A stretch of 64,000 nt of DNA from Candidatus Koribacter versatilis Ellin345 (GTDB lineage: Bacteria > Acidobacteriota > Terriglobia > Terriglobales > Acidobacteriaceae), in assembly GCF_000014005.1 (NCBI RefSeq), contig NC_008009.1, forward strand, positions 434,001-498,000, read 5' to 3'. Of the stretch, positions 9,412 to 18,688 are shown piece after piece. Numbering within the stretch: position 1 is the first letter of the stretch; the number at the start of each line of letters is the position of its first letter. Below the pieces are notes generated by a model. It was given only the letters and a program-made list of their open reading frames with translations, ran no database searches and was not told where the DNA came from. The translations under genes were made by a program, and so were the position numbers.

Positions 9412-10041
9412 TCAGGCGAATTGCTGGAGCGTTAGTTCTTGCACGAAATCGGGACAGACCAGTCGTTCCTCGCTTTCCATGCCCCGGATCATCCTCTCCC
9501 CGTCGCCGACAGCCCATATGCGCATTCCCGTGCCGCGATCACTTCCGCGCGGAGTTGTCCCGATGTGCAAGCTGTACTGGCTAACACGGCTCCGCTGTTC
9601 AGGATTGAAAAGCCGGGCTGATTTACAGCCTTCAACGTCCCAGCGGAGGCCTAGTACGCGGGAAACCAAGCGCGCAAACCGGCGGCAGCGTCTACGTCAC
9701 CCTGTACTCGTTAATTTCAGGCGCGCACCACGCCATCACATACACGTTCTTCGCAGGCGGACAATCGGCAAAGGCCACGATGCTATCGCCCGCGCCGGGC
9801 TCTACCACTCCGGAGGATCCGCGACCTTCACTTGGACCGCGGGTACCGGAGTCACGCAATACAGCGTGTACATCGGATCCACTCCCGGTGCCCACGACAT
9901 TCACTACGTCAACGCGAAACACGCACTGTCTACCAGTGTGACTGGACTACCCAGCGATGGCGGCACGATCTACGTCACGCTCTACTCGCTGATTGCGGCT
10001 AGTACCAGAGCGAAACGTACACCTACATCGCTGGGCCGTAG
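9412..10041. pseudogene. Decayed module-repeat gene fragments on both strands
   Basis: Plus strand: 9690-9800 reads VYVTLYSLISG...TYTFFAGG, then TMLSPAPGS. After a frameshift, 9815-10000 reads SATFTWTAGTGVTQYSVYIG, STPGAHDIHYVNA and GLPSDGGTIYVTLYSLIA. A second frameshift is needed to reach YQSETYTYIAGP and a stop at 10039-10041. Minus strand: about 9590-9535 reads RVSQYSLHIGTTPRGS, a piece of the same module in the opposite direction. No frame gives a whole protein and no start or signal peptide is left. This is debris of a gene or genes related to the FG-GAP protein next door and to the protein at 44296. Confidence 0.8.
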
Positions 10042-10060
10042 GCACGCGGGCAGGTAGCGT

Positions 10061-12481
10061 TCACTGCATCGGTTTCTTGCCTACGACCACCACAATGGAC
10101 TCATCCGATCCGTTCCATGCTGGCACGCCTTCGTGTTTCAGTCGGCCCTCCGCGTCATTCCACATGAGCTTGGTGACGGAGCCCGCGCCTTTCTCGTACG
10201 CATACGTCTTGCCGTCATCCTGGAACAACGTGAAGCTCCCATTCGCTCCCGGATAAATCCGTACCGACGCGATCTTCTGCTCTTGCTGCGCGCTCTGCAC
10301 CTCTGACCCAAACGGCACGATGCTTCCTGCCCTCACGAACAAGGGCAGCGTATCGATGGGAGCTTGCACCACGACCGTCTGCCCGCCGTGCAGCTTCTCA
10401 TTGGTCCAGTAGTTGTACCAATCGGAGCCGGCCGGCAAATACACCGTTCGTTGCGTCGCGCCCTGTTCGGTTACTGGGGCGACCAGGAAAGCGGGTCCGT
10501 ACATGTACTCGTCCGGAATGTCCAACGCCTTGGGGTCGTTGGGAAAATCCATGAACAGCGCGCGCATGTAAGGTGCACCCGTTTCATAGCTGCGATACGC
10601 AACCGAGTACGTGTACGGCAGAAGCTCGTAGCGAAGCTTCAGGTACTTCGTCAGAATCGGCTCGGCCTGTTTCCCGTAGGCCCAGACCTCGTTGTGCTTT
10701 CTCTCGCCGTGGGCCCGCATCACCGGATGAAATGCGCCCCATTCGAACCAGCGCACGAAGAGCTCGGGATAATCCTCGTAGCGGTCGATCACGTCGCGTG
10801 CGTCCGACCCGTCGATCAGGGGTTTGTGCTCGGCGTGGTGGTCCGCCGGAATTGCAGGCGAGAAGAAGCCTGCGATGTCCGTATCCCAATACGGCATACC
10901 GCTAGCGGTGAAGTTCAGCCCTGCCGGAATCGAGCGCCTCAGCATGTCCCATGTCGAAACAATATCGCTCGACCAGAAAACAGTGCCGTTCCTCTGCGCG
11001 CCGAGATAAGACGCTCGCGCCAGGATCATCAGCCTCTTGCTGTCGCCAAAATCGCGGCGAAACCCTTCGTACACCGACGCAGTATGAAACAGCGGATAGA
11101 CGTTGTAGAAGCTCGTCCCCGGCCCGACCCAGAACACGTCATTCGCCGGATCGACGTCTGGCTCCGTTTCATCCAGCCACAGATCGTCGAAACCATACGG
11201 CTTTACATAACGGTCGCGAATCTGTTCCCACCACCACTTCGCAGCATCTGGGTTGGTCGTATCGAGGTTCGGTCCAATAATCTCTTTGTACCAACCGTGG
11301 TCAGGCTTTCCATCCGGCGTGTGGATCAGCCAGCCTTTCTTCAGCAGCATGTCGTAAAACTGAGTTCCCGGCGCAAAGTGCGGCCATACGCTCAGTAGCG
11401 TCCGCACATTCATATCGTGCAGTTGACGATTCATCCCAGCGGGATCAGGCCATCGTTTTGGATCGAGGTCCATTTCTCCTTGCCTGGTCATGTTCAGAAA
11501 ATCAACCACCACCGTGTCGAGTGGAACCTTCTTCTCGCGATAAGTTCTTGCAAGGTCCAGGATCTGCCCTTGCGTCGGATAAATTGCCTTGCTCTGGATG
11601 TACCCATACGAGCCCCTCGGCAGCAGATGGGTCACTCCCGTCAACAACCGATAGCCCGCGTAGATTTGATCGCTGGAATCGCCGGCAATCACGAAGTACG
11701 AAACCCGGTCGCCAACGTCCGAGGTCCAACGGTTTTGTCCATTGAATCCCAAGTCCACAGTTGTCTTCGATGGATTGTCCCAGACCAGCCCATAGCCCCG
11801 GCTCGAAACCATAAACGGCACACAGACGTTCTCTCCACCAATCGCGCCGTAATCATGCCAGCAGTGGATCTGGTGATCGCGCAGATCCATCCAGCCCTTC
11901 TGTTGCTGCCCTAATCCGTAGTAGTGCTCGTCCGAGGGGGAATCAAAACTCGCTGAAACCCGGTACGTCTTCCCGCCCGATTTCGCCTGCGCTCCCTCTT
12001 GCTGCGGCGTCATGATCCAGGTGCGCATATGGAGCAGCATCTTGCCTTGTGGCGTTGTCACCAGCAGAGCATCGTGGTTTGGACCGTGATCTCCTCCGCC
12101 TCCGAAGTACACATCGCGAAGCTGCTGGTTCAATTCGTCGAGCGGCATCGGCCGTGGCAGCTTCTCCTTCGGCAGATCGCCCGGCGCAAGACGCACGATC
12201 ATGTTGTCTGACCGGTACACCTCGCTGCCATCGGCGTCATGCTCGTGAGTCCATCCGGTTGGCGACGGTGCACCAACGATCCCAAAGCCCGGTGCGGCCG
12301 ACGCCGCCGAGTTGTCAATGCTCATCGTCACGCGCAAAACGTTCGGGGCATACGGCACCAGCGAGATTACTCGGCCTTCCCGCTTCAATTCCAGCGGGCC
12401 GCCTTGGGCCAGCGTAACCCCTGCGAGGAGCAAGCTCAACATGGCGCTCTTCAGAAATCTCAGTAGCTGTCTGCTGTTCAT
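10061..12481 (-). CDS. Glycoside hydrolase family 31 (alpha-glucosidase/alpha-xylosidase type)
   Basis: An 806-residue exported enzyme with a signal peptide (MNSRQLLRFLKSAMLSLLLA...LAQ) and a GAGGGA ribosome site before ATG 12481. An N-terminal beta-sandwich (to ~250) precedes the (beta/alpha)8 barrel. The nucleophile Asp lies in DDLWLDETEPD and the general acid Asp in PYWDTDIAGF, both GH31 hallmarks, followed by a C-terminal beta domain (DUF5110-like). WLDETEPD resembles the alpha-xylosidase/oligosaccharide branch of GH31, but specificity cannot be read from the sequence. It probably hydrolyses alpha-glucosides or alpha-xylosides in the periplasm. Its stop lies 20 bp from the module debris. 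The 443-bp gap upstream holds its promoter region and one dispersed repeat. Confidence 0.92.
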   Translation of the reverse strand: MNSRQLLRFLKSAMLSLLLAGVTLAQGGPLELKREGRVISLVPYAPNVLRVTMSIDNSAASAAPGFGIVGAPSPTGWTHEHDADGSEVYRSDNMIVRLAPGDLPKEKLPRPMPLDELNQQLRDVYFGGGGDHGPNHDALLVTTPQGKMLLHMRTWIMTPQQEGAQAKSGGKTYRVSASFDSPSDEHYYGLGQQQKGWMDLRDHQIHCWHDYGAIGGENVCVPFMVSSRGYGLVWDNPSKTTVDLGFNGQNRWTSDVGDRVSYFVIAGDSSDQIYAGYRLLTGVTHLLPRGSYGYIQSKAIYPTQGQILDLARTYREKKVPLDTVVVDFLNMTRQGEMDLDPKRWPDPAGMNRQLHDMNVRTLLSVWPHFAPGTQFYDMLLKKGWLIHTPDGKPDHGWYKEIIGPNLDTTNPDAAKWWWEQIRDRYVKPYGFDDLWLDETEPDVDPANDVFWVGPGTSFYNVYPLFHTASVYEGFRRDFGDSKRLMILARASYLGAQRNGTVFWSSDIVSTWDMLRRSIPAGLNFTASGMPYWDTDIAGFFSPAIPADHHAEHKPLIDGSDARDVIDRYEDYPELFVRWFEWGAFHPVMRAHGERKHNEVWAYGKQAEPILTKYLKLRYELLPYTYSVAYRSYETGAPYMRALFMDFPNDPKALDIPDEYMYGPAFLVAPVTEQGATQRTVYLPAGSDWYNYWTNEKLHGGQTVVVQAPIDTLPLFVRAGSIVPFGSEVQSAQQEQKIASVRIYPGANGSFTLFQDDGKTYAYEKGAGSVTKLMWNDAEGRLKHEGVPAWNGSDESIVVVVGKKPMQ

Positions 12482-12860
12482 AGAGTTCCCTCAAGGCACG
12501 TTCGCGAAACGCGGAACAGGCGTTCCAATCCATCGTAAGCCACTCGTATCGCCCTGTCTGCGATGTGTGCGGCTGGCGATCTCCTCGTTCCAGAAGCACT
12601 GGAAGAAGCTCGAATTCACCTATGCTGCGCCGACCGATCCGAGCTTCTTGGGTGGCGCTCAGCAGAGGTGGCGACGGAACGAGCCGAATTGGGAAATCCC
12701 ACTAAGGGAAATGTTTTGTCGCTTTTAGCGAATGGAAATGTGGTGCCGGGACAGCAGATTCTTCGCAAGACTATCGCCGCGCTCTCAAGTTCGAGGGCGT
12801 GTGCGATGGCGTGGGCTCGACGCCTCGCATTTCAACACCTTGAGAGCGTGGTAGGAGTAG

Positions 12861-12908
12861 GGGGCCTTCGACTTCGCGGCCTTTGGCCGCTCCGCTCAGG
12901 ATGACAGT
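12861..12908. repeat. Dispersed repeat family B, copy 1 (intergenic)
   Basis: A block beginning CCTTCGACT and ending GCTCAGGATGACA, with an internal palindrome GCGGCC-TTT-GGCCGC (12876-12890) and a GGTAGGAGTAGGGG-like lead. The second copy lies inside the glycosyltransferase gene at 23517-23577. The rest of the 12482-12924 gap shows no gene. Confidence 0.75.
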
Positions 12909-12924
12909 GCCAACTGCAGCATCT

Positions 12925-13881
12925 TTAGGAGAGGAGCATTCCGCCGGTGAGTTCGGAGATTTTTTGGACTCGGTGTTCGAGGCACCATTTTTCTAGCTGG
13001 TCGACGAGGCGTTCGCTGGCGCAGGGGTCCCAGAAGTTGGCGGTACCTACTTCAACGGCAGTGGCGCCGGCGAGCATGAACTCGACGATGTCTTCGGCGG
13101 TGCTGATGCCGCCGATGCCGATGACCGGGATGGTGACAGTTTTGGCGGCTTCGTAGACCATGCGGAGGGCGATCGGCTTGATTGCGGGGCCGGAGAGGCC
13201 GGCGACGATGTTGGAGATGCGGGGTTTGCGGGTTTCGACGTCGATGGCCATGCCGACGAAGGTGTTGACCAGGGAGATCGCGTCGGCGCCAGCGTCCTGC
13301 GCAATTTTCGCCATTTGCGGGATGCTGGTGACGTTGGGTGAGAGCTTTACGATGAGCGGGCGGGTGGCGGCTTTTTTGGCGACGGTGACGACTTCGGCGA
13401 GCAGCGTGGGATCGGCGCCGAAGGTCATGCCGCCGTGCTGTGTATTGGGGCAGGAGACGTTGAGTTCGTAGGCGGTGATGCCTTCGCCGTCGTTGAGAAT
13501 GCGGATGGTCTCTTCGTAGTCTTCGTTGCAGGTTCCGTAGACGTTGCAGAAGACGGGGACGTTTTTCAGTTTGCGCAGCAGCGGGAGCTTTTCTTCGACG
13601 AATGCTTTTGCGCCGATGTTCTGGAGGCCGATGGCGTTGAGCATGCCGGCGGCGGTTTCCCAAAGTCGAGGCGGAGGATTGCCGGGCATCGGTTCTCTGG
13701 AGAGGCCCTTGGAAACGAACCCTCCAAGCTTTTCGATGGTGACGATGTCTTCGAACTCCACGCCGTAGCCGAAGGTCCCGCTGGCGGCGAGCACGGGGTT
13801 CTTGAGCTTGATACCGCAGAAGCTCACGCTCATGTCAAACAGGAGCTCGTCGTCCTCGGCGGGTTTGGGTTGGGTGGCCAT
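12925..13881 (-). CDS. pyrD: Dihydroorotate dehydrogenase, class 1B catalytic subunit
   Basis: A 318-residue flavoprotein of pyrimidine synthesis that oxidises dihydroorotate to orotate. Visible features are the FMN-binding GTFGYG loop, the SKGLSREPMPGNPPPRLWE segment, NAIGLQN, the catalytic-loop Cys in NVSCPN, and GIGGI near the phosphate site. The NxSCPN Cys marks class 1, and the class 1B (PyrDB) subgroup normally pairs with a PyrK FAD/Fe-S subunit, which is not in the window. Start: ATG 13881 (or in-frame ATG 13890). A longer frame back to 13956 would run through a dispersed hairpin and is rejected. No clear ribosome site is seen. Confidence 0.92.
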   Translation of the reverse strand: MATQPKPAEDDELLFDMSVSFCGIKLKNPVLAASGTFGYGVEFEDIVTIEKLGGFVSKGLSREPMPGNPPPRLWETAAGMLNAIGLQNIGAKAFVEEKLPLLRKLKNVPVFCNVYGTCNEDYEETIRILNDGEGITAYELNVSCPNTQHGGMTFGADPTLLAEVVTVAKKAATRPLIVKLSPNVTSIPQMAKIAQDAGADAISLVNTFVGMAIDVETRKPRISNIVAGLSGPAIKPIALRMVYEAAKTVTIPVIGIGGISTAEDIVEFMLAGATAVEVGTANFWDPCASERLVDQLEKWCLEHRVQKISELTGGMLLS

Positions 13882-13903
13882 CGATTTCATTTTACGGGTC
13901 ACA

Positions 13904-13953
13904 GCGGTGGAATCCCACGTCTCGAAATTCGCGAGACGTGGGGCACCCGACCG
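13904..13953. repeat. Dispersed hairpin family A, copy 3
   Basis: Outer stem GCGGT / ACCGC, inner stem CCCACGTCTCG (13914-13924) / CGAGACGTGGG (13932-13942), with the unpaired GGAATC and GGCACCCGA strands shared with copy 4. It fills the gap between the phosphatase stop and the pyrD start. Confidence 0.85.
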
Positions 13954-13959
13954 CAATTC

Positions 13960-15555
13960 TTATTTTACGAGATGCTTTTCTCCTGCGGGCGGATTCGGTG
14001 GGGGCTTGAGGGCTTCGGTCAGTACGCGTCCGGTTGCGGCGGCGGGTTTGTTGGTGCCGAGCAAAGAGGAGAGAGTGACGGCTAGGTCGATTGGTTCGCT
14101 GTGGCCGCGATAGACGCCGGGCGCAAACGGTACGCCGTAGAAGGCGAGCGGTACGTGGGCGTCGTAGCTGTAGGGGGAGAAGTGGGTGGTGCCGTCTTCT
14201 TTGGGGATGGTGAAGGGGCGCGGTTGGACCATGACCCACCAGCCGCCGTAGGGCGAATAGGTGTTGGCGAACTTGTGGCCCATGGGTGTCTCGGGGACGC
14301 GGCCTTTGGCGAGGTCGGACTTGGTGAAGTAGGCGAGTGCACCGGTGCGGACAGCGGCTTCGCCGACAATTTGTTCGGCGTCGGCTTCCTTGGTGTCGCT
14401 CCAGGAGGCTGGATCGAGCGAGATCATTGGGAGGCCGGCAGAACGGAGATATTTGCCGGGCTTGCCGGTGGTCTTAGCGATTTCCTCATTGAGCTTTTCG
14501 GTGAACTGCTTGGTGTCCATTTCACTGGCGGGCATGTGGAGAGTCTGGACTTCGCGCGGGACGGGGGCGACGCCGTGATCGGCGGAGAGGGCGAGCCAGA
14601 CGTTATTCATGCCGAATTGCTTATCGAGAAACTGGAAGAAGCCGGCGAGTTGGCGATCGAGTTCAACGATGGAGGCGTGGAGGATCGGTGAGTCGGGGCC
14701 TACGGCGTGGCCGAGGATGTCGTTTTCGGAGAGGCTGATGACGAGCAGATCGGTGGTTGCGCGGGTGCCGAGTTTTTCGTTGGTGATGAGTGAGCGCGCG
14801 AAGTCGAGTTCTAGGTCATTGGCGAAGGGCGTGCTTCCGACGATTTCAAAATAGTCTTCGGGCTGGCCGTCCTCGTCGTTACGCGGGTTGGTGTTACCCA
14901 TCACTTTGCCGGCGGCGTCTTTCCAGTCGCGGTTGAGGAACTTTTTGGCTTCATCGGAGTGATTGACGGCTTCAACCCATGGGGGGAGCGCCTTCATGTA
15001 GTAGTCGGAGGTGATCCACGCGCCGGATTTGCCGTCGAGCCAGTAGGCGGCGTTGGCGCTGTGGCCGGTGGGGAGGATCGCGGCGCGATCTTTCATCGAG
15101 ATGCCGAAGACGCGAGAGCGGCCCTGGGTGGCCATGCGGAGTTCGTCGCCAAAGGTGTCGGTGAGGAGGTTGTGGGGCGAGGAGCCTTGGCCGCCTTCAA
15201 CGCCGACGATATGTGTGGCTTCGTCGGAGACGCTGGTGACGCGCTCGTTGATCTGCGGGTCGAACCACTCATTGGCCATGATGCCGTGGCCGATGGTGTA
15301 GGAGCCGGTGCCGATCGTCGCGTGGCCGGGGCCGGTGACAAGGGTGGCGTAGTCGTAATAGCAGTCGGAAAAGTAGGCGCCGTGGTCGGTGAAGAGACGG
15401 AAACCTCCTTCGCCGAACTCGTTGTGATAGCGCTGGAGGTAGTCGCCGCGGAACTGGTCGATGACGATGACGACTACGAGCTTGGGATGGGCGTCGTAGG
15501 CGGAGGCGAAAGAAAGCTGGGAGAGGACGAGGAGCAGAAGCGCCAGGCGTTTCAT
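13960..15555 (-). CDS. Secreted alkaline phosphatase, PafA-like
   Basis: A 531-residue exported metalloenzyme of the alkaline phosphatase superfamily. It has a signal peptide (MKRLALLLLVLSQLSFASA), then the first metal site VIDQFRGD, the nucleophile Thr in LVTGPGHATIGTG, LSENDILGHAVG with metal ligands, and LSADHGVAP. The order and length fit PafA/type I phosphodiesterase-like enzymes, which release phosphate from many monoesters and work with bound zinc. It could instead prefer diesters. Family A hairpins lie on both sides of it. Confidence 0.87.
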   Translation of the reverse strand: MKRLALLLLVLSQLSFASAYDAHPKLVVVIVIDQFRGDYLQRYHNEFGEGGFRLFTDHGAYFSDCYYDYATLVTGPGHATIGTGSYTIGHGIMANEWFDPQINERVTSVSDEATHIVGVEGGQGSSPHNLLTDTFGDELRMATQGRSRVFGISMKDRAAILPTGHSANAAYWLDGKSGAWITSDYYMKALPPWVEAVNHSDEAKKFLNRDWKDAAGKVMGNTNPRNDEDGQPEDYFEIVGSTPFANDLELDFARSLITNEKLGTRATTDLLVISLSENDILGHAVGPDSPILHASIVELDRQLAGFFQFLDKQFGMNNVWLALSADHGVAPVPREVQTLHMPASEMDTKQFTEKLNEEIAKTTGKPGKYLRSAGLPMISLDPASWSDTKEADAEQIVGEAAVRTGALAYFTKSDLAKGRVPETPMGHKFANTYSPYGGWWVMVQPRPFTIPKEDGTTHFSPYSYDAHVPLAFYGVPFAPGVYRGHSEPIDLAVTLSSLLGTNKPAAATGRVLTEALKPPPNPPAGEKHLVK

Positions 15556-15592
15556 GGGAGGGATTGTCGCAGATGCGAGGGAGGGCGTGGAA

Positions 15593-15646
15593 GCGGTGGA
15601 ATCCCATGTCTCGAAAGGCGCGAGACATGGGGCACCCGATCACCGC
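15593..15646. repeat. Dispersed hairpin family A, copy 4
   Basis: Outer stem GCGGTG / CACCGC (15593-15598 with 15641-15646), inner stem CCCATGTCTCG / CGAGACATGGG. Relative to copy 3 a C-G pair becomes T-A, a compensatory change. It lies between the divergent phosphatase and serS starts. Confidence 0.85.
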
Positions 15647-15673
15647 CTGAAATCAGCATTTTTGATACTCTGA

Positions 15674-16972
15674 ATGCTTATGCTTGACCTCGGATTCGTA
15701 CGTGACAATTTGGCCCTGGTGGAAGAAAAGCTGCGGCAACGCGGCATGAATCCTGATGAAGTGCTGAAGGGCTTTCCGGAGATTGATGCGCGTCGGCGCG
15801 CGGCAATTACGGAGGCGGAGACGCTGAAGGCGCAGCGGAACAAGGCGTCGGAACAGATTGCGCAGTTGAAGAAGAACAAGCAGGATGCCACGGCGCTGAT
15901 CGAGGAGACGAAGCAGGCGCGCGAGAAAATCGCGGAGTTCGAGAAGAATGCCGAGGCCGCTGAGGGGGCGATGTGCGAGATCCTGGTGAGTATTCCGAAC
16001 CTGCCGCACGAGAGCGTGCCGGTGGGGAGGAGCGAACACGACAATCAGGAAGTGCGTCAGTGGGGAACCAAGCCGACGTTCGACTTCACGCCGAAGCCGC
16101 ATTGGGAATTGGGCGAGGAGCTCGGTGTGCTCGACATGGAGCGCGCGGCCAAGATCACCGGGGCGCGGTTTGCGGTTTACTGGGACCTAGGCGCGAAGCT
16201 CGAGCGGGCGCTAATGAACTTCATGCTCGATCTGCATACGAAAGAGCATGGCTATACCGAGGTGCTGCCGCCGTTCCTGGTGAATGCGGATTCGATGTAT
16301 GGCACCGGGCAGCTGCCGAAATTCGAGGCGGATTTGTTCAAGGTGCCGCACGGGGAGCGGAATCTTTACCTGATTCCTACGGCGGAAGTGCCGGTTACGA
16401 ATTTGTATCGCGATGAGACGCTTGACGCGGCACAGTTGCCGACTTCCTTAACTGCGTACACGCCGTGCTTCCGAAGCGAAGCGGGATCGTATGGGAAAGA
16501 TGTGCGCGGGATTATCCGGCAGCACCAGTTCCAGAAGGTGGAGCTGGTGAAGTTCACGAAGCCGGAGGAATCGTATGCGGAGCATGAGAAGCTGACGCGC
16601 AATGCAGAGGAAGTACTGCAACGGCTGGGGCTGCATTATCGGACGATGGTGCTTTGTACGGGGGACATGGGGTTCTCTTCGGCCAAGACCTACGATATTG
16701 AAGTGTGGCTGCCGGGACAGAATCTGTATCGTGAGATTTCCTCGTGCTCGAACTTTGAGTCGTTCCAGGCGCGGCGGGCGAATATTCGCTATCGGCCGGA
16801 GGGGAAGAACAAGACCGACCTCGTGCACACGATTAACGGCAGTGGGTTGGCGATTGGGCGGACTTGGGTGGCGATCATCGAGAACTACCAGCAGGCAGAT
16901 GGGACGGTGGTGATTCCGGAAGTCTTGCGGCCGTATATCGGTGCGGAGCGGATCACTCCCCGAAAGCTGTAA
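15674..16972 (+). CDS. serS: Seryl-tRNA synthetase
   Basis: A 432-residue class II aminoacyl-tRNA synthetase that charges tRNA-Ser with serine using ATP. The first ~110 residues form the long antiparallel coiled coil that grips the tRNA variable arm. Motif 2 is at about 256-285 ([18 protein letters not shown]) and motif 3 near residue 388 ([10 protein letters not shown]). Length is normal for the family. In-frame ATGs at 15674 and 15680 are both possible starts; no strong ribosome site distinguishes them. Confidence 0.97.
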   Translation: MLMLDLGFVRDNLALVEEKLRQRGMNPDEVLKGFPEIDARRRAAITEAETLKAQRNKASEQIAQLKKNKQDATALIEETKQAREKIAEFEKNAEAAEGAMCEILVSIPNLPHESVPVGRSEHDNQEVRQWGTKPTFDFTPKPHWELGEELGVLDMERAAKITGARFAVYWDLGAKLERALMNFMLDLHTKEHGYTEVLPPFLVNADSMYGTGQLPKFEADLFKVPHGERNLYLIPTAEVPVTNLYRDETLDAAQLPTSLTAYTPCFRSEAGSYGKDVRGIIRQHQFQKVELVKFTKPEESYAEHEKLTRNAEEVLQRLGLHYRTMVLCTGDMGFSSAKTYDIEVWLPGQNLYREISSCSNFESFQARRANIRYRPEGKNKTDLVHTINGSGLAIGRTWVAIIENYQQADGTVVIPEVLRPYIGAERITPRKL

Positions 16973-17013
16973 TTGCAATCGCGTAATACGACTTTTAGAC
17001 TGAAGTAGCGTTT

Positions 17014-17379
17014 ATGAATGTGTGGAAGACAATTAAGGGCTACCTGTGGTGGACGTATCCACGGGGGAGCCTGCATTACGACGTGATGGTGTCGTTGATC
17101 CTGCTGTTCATCTTTCTTGGACCGCGGTGGATCCACTTCGGGGACAAACCGCCCGGAACGGCGGCGCATCCTACGGCTGTCCTGGTGCAACCCGCGGGCG
17201 ACCATCTGTTTATTTATCAGCTGGATGCGTCGGCGATTACGGCGACGACCGATCGGGCGATACGGCAGCAGCTGAAGAGCGTGATCGAGCCGTTTTCGGG
17301 AAGCATGGTGATCGATCGGTATGCAGTGGAGAAGACCGATGCGAACCATGCGGTGTATAAGGTTTGGGTGCATCGGTAG
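17014..17379 (+). CDS. Small membrane-anchored protein, unknown function
   Basis: A 121-residue protein with one transmembrane segment near residues 24-40 (VMVSLILLFIFLGPRW) and a ~75-residue C-terminal domain. A Pro/Gly-rich linker joins the two. The topology suggests a single-pass inner-membrane protein with a soluble domain. I do not recognise the family. It lies 41 bp after serS and 11 bp before the LolA-like gene in the same direction, so co-transcription with the latter is likely. Confidence 0.7.
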   Translation: MNVWKTIKGYLWWTYPRGSLHYDVMVSLILLFIFLGPRWIHFGDKPPGTAAHPTAVLVQPAGDHLFIYQLDASAITATTDRAIRQQLKSVIEPFSGSMVIDRYAVEKTDANHAVYKVWVHR

Positions 17380-17390
17380 AAAGAGGCCTT

Positions 17391-18083
17391 GTGAAGACGA
17401 AATCGCTGATGGCTTGCGCGCTGTGGATGGTGATGCTGAGCGGTGCGGCGATGGCGCAGCAGGCGAACGGGCTTGAGGGTGTGCTCGCCAGCATGGATAA
17501 GGCCTCCGCGAACTTTAAAGCGATTGAGTGCTCCTTCAACTGGGACCAGTTCACTAAGGTCGTGAACGACACCGACACGCAGGCGGGGCACATGTTCTTC
17601 CGGCGCTCGGGCGAGAGCATCGAGATGGCGGCGCACATCGAGAAGCCGGATACGAAGATCGTGGTTTTCAGCAATGGCATCGTGCGTATCTACCAGCCGA
17701 AGATTGATACCGAGCAGAGGATTGATGCGGGGAAGAACCGCGCCGAGTTTGAAAGCTTCCTGGTGCTGGGCTTTGGCGGGAGGGGACACGACCTTAGCAA
17801 GAGCTTTGACGTGCAGTTTGGCGGGAATGAAACCGTTCAGGGTGTGACGACGGCGAAGCTGGTCTTGACCCCGAAAGAGGCGAAGGTCAAGAACATGTTC
17901 AACAGCATCATCCTGTGGATCGATCCGGCGCGGGGGATTTCGATTCAGCAGCAGTTCATGCAGCCGTCGGGGGATTATCGGCTGGCGAAGTACACAGATA
18001 TTAAGGTGAACCAGAAGCTGCCGGATGATGCGTTCAAGATCAACACGACGCGGAAGACGAAAGTAGTTACACCGAACGGGTAG
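17391..18083 (+). CDS. LolA-like outer-membrane lipoprotein carrier family protein
   Basis: A 230-residue exported protein. GTG 17391 follows AGAGG (17382-17386) and gives a signal peptide ending AAMAQ; a frame back to 17364 would overlap the upstream gene. The mature part reads like the LolA/LolB fold: repeated short strands, then FSNGIVRIYQPK, LLGFG-like VLGFGGRG, VLTPKEA, LWIDPARG and QPSGDYRLAKYTDIKVN near the end. LolA-type proteins ferry lipoproteins across the periplasm, and relatives in Acidobacteriota are often of unsettled role. The call is by pattern, so the exact substrate is uncertain. Confidence 0.72.
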   Translation: MKTKSLMACALWMVMLSGAAMAQQANGLEGVLASMDKASANFKAIECSFNWDQFTKVVNDTDTQAGHMFFRRSGESIEMAAHIEKPDTKIVVFSNGIVRIYQPKIDTEQRIDAGKNRAEFESFLVLGFGGRGHDLSKSFDVQFGGNETVQGVTTAKLVLTPKEAKVKNMFNSIILWIDPARGISIQQQFMQPSGDYRLAKYTDIKVNQKLPDDAFKINTTRKTKVVTPNG

Positions 18084-18200
18084 CAGGGGCTAAAGCCCGT
18101 TTTTTGAGCGGTGCGTGATCGGCAGCGCTGAAGCGCTGCCCTGATACAAAGCTTCGATCTGAGTGCTTTCCTGATCAAAGAGCGCTGCCCTGATACAGAC
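18083..18200. repeat. Dispersed hairpin family C, copy 1
   Basis: GCAGGGGCTAAAGCCCG followed by the hairpin GGCAGCGC-TGAA-GCGCTGCC and the tail CTGATAC, then a partial second GCGCTGCCCTGATAC (18181-18196). The same layout recurs at 28622-28685 with a different stem. The rest of 18084-18390 shows no gene. Confidence 0.75.
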
Positions 18201-18390
18201 CTGGAACCCCGTATACCCCTGATTCCAAGCTCAAAAATCTGCGCCGCAGCCACAAAAGTTGGCAATTCAGGTACTTGCGAATCTGCTTGCGGTTTCGCGA
18301 CCGGGGGCTATACTTCGTGCAACTAAGGCCGTTTTGGGGTCGTCAAACAGCAGAGCGGCAGAAATCCCCCCGATGTACAAGGTGTCCCGA

Positions 18391-18609
18391 ATGGGTAGAG
18401 TTGTCGTCATTCCCGCACGGCCGAACCCTGAACGCATTAAGCGCGTGCAGACGAGCGACCGGAAATATATTGACGGGCAGAAGCTGATTGTCGAGGCGAT
18501 GAAGTACCTGGCTCAGAGTGATCCGGAAAACAATCGTCCTGCGATTGAGTTGTTGTCGGAGCACTTCCGGACGCGGTTCCGGATGAGTGACACGCCTCTG
18601 GAATCCTAG
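18391..18609 (+). CDS. Small conserved-looking protein, unknown function
   Basis: A 72-residue basic protein beginning MGRVVVIPARPNPERIKR. ATG 18391 has AAGGTG about 6 bases upstream; ATG 18373 in the same frame has no ribosome site. The sequence is mostly helical with many charged residues and no signal peptide or membrane span. Its size and charge would suit a nucleic-acid or ribosome-associated protein, but that is only a guess. The stop is followed by a strong hairpin shared with the convergent receptor gene. Confidence 0.6.
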   Translation: MGRVVVIPARPNPERIKRVQTSDRKYIDGQKLIVEAMKYLAQSDPENNRPAIELLSEHFRTRFRMSDTPLES

Positions 18610-18645
18610 GCAGGGAATTCTCGTAAAAGGTTGAGAACAAAGAAG

Positions 18646-18670
18646 AAGGGGCGGGATTACCCCGCCCCTT
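18646..18670. terminator. Bidirectional hairpin terminator
   Basis: Perfect 10-bp stem AAGGGGCGGG / CCCGCCCCTT with a 5-base loop, A-rich before and T-rich after, between the convergent small gene and TonB-dependent receptor 1. Confidence 0.85.
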
Positions 18671-18688
18671 TAGCTTGCCCTGCTGGGT

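Noticed and set aside
9401-10057. 218-residue open frame as an intact gene
   Set aside because: Only its last ~75 residues match the module; the needed N-terminus lies in other frames, so it is debris.
12482-12924. Hidden gene in the gap upstream of the GH31 gene
   Set aside because: The only frame (12563-12904) spans the family B repeat, lacks a ribosome site and shows no domain.
13882-13956. Longer N-terminus for pyrD
   Set aside because: It would translate a dispersed hairpin, and the family starts normally at the later Met.
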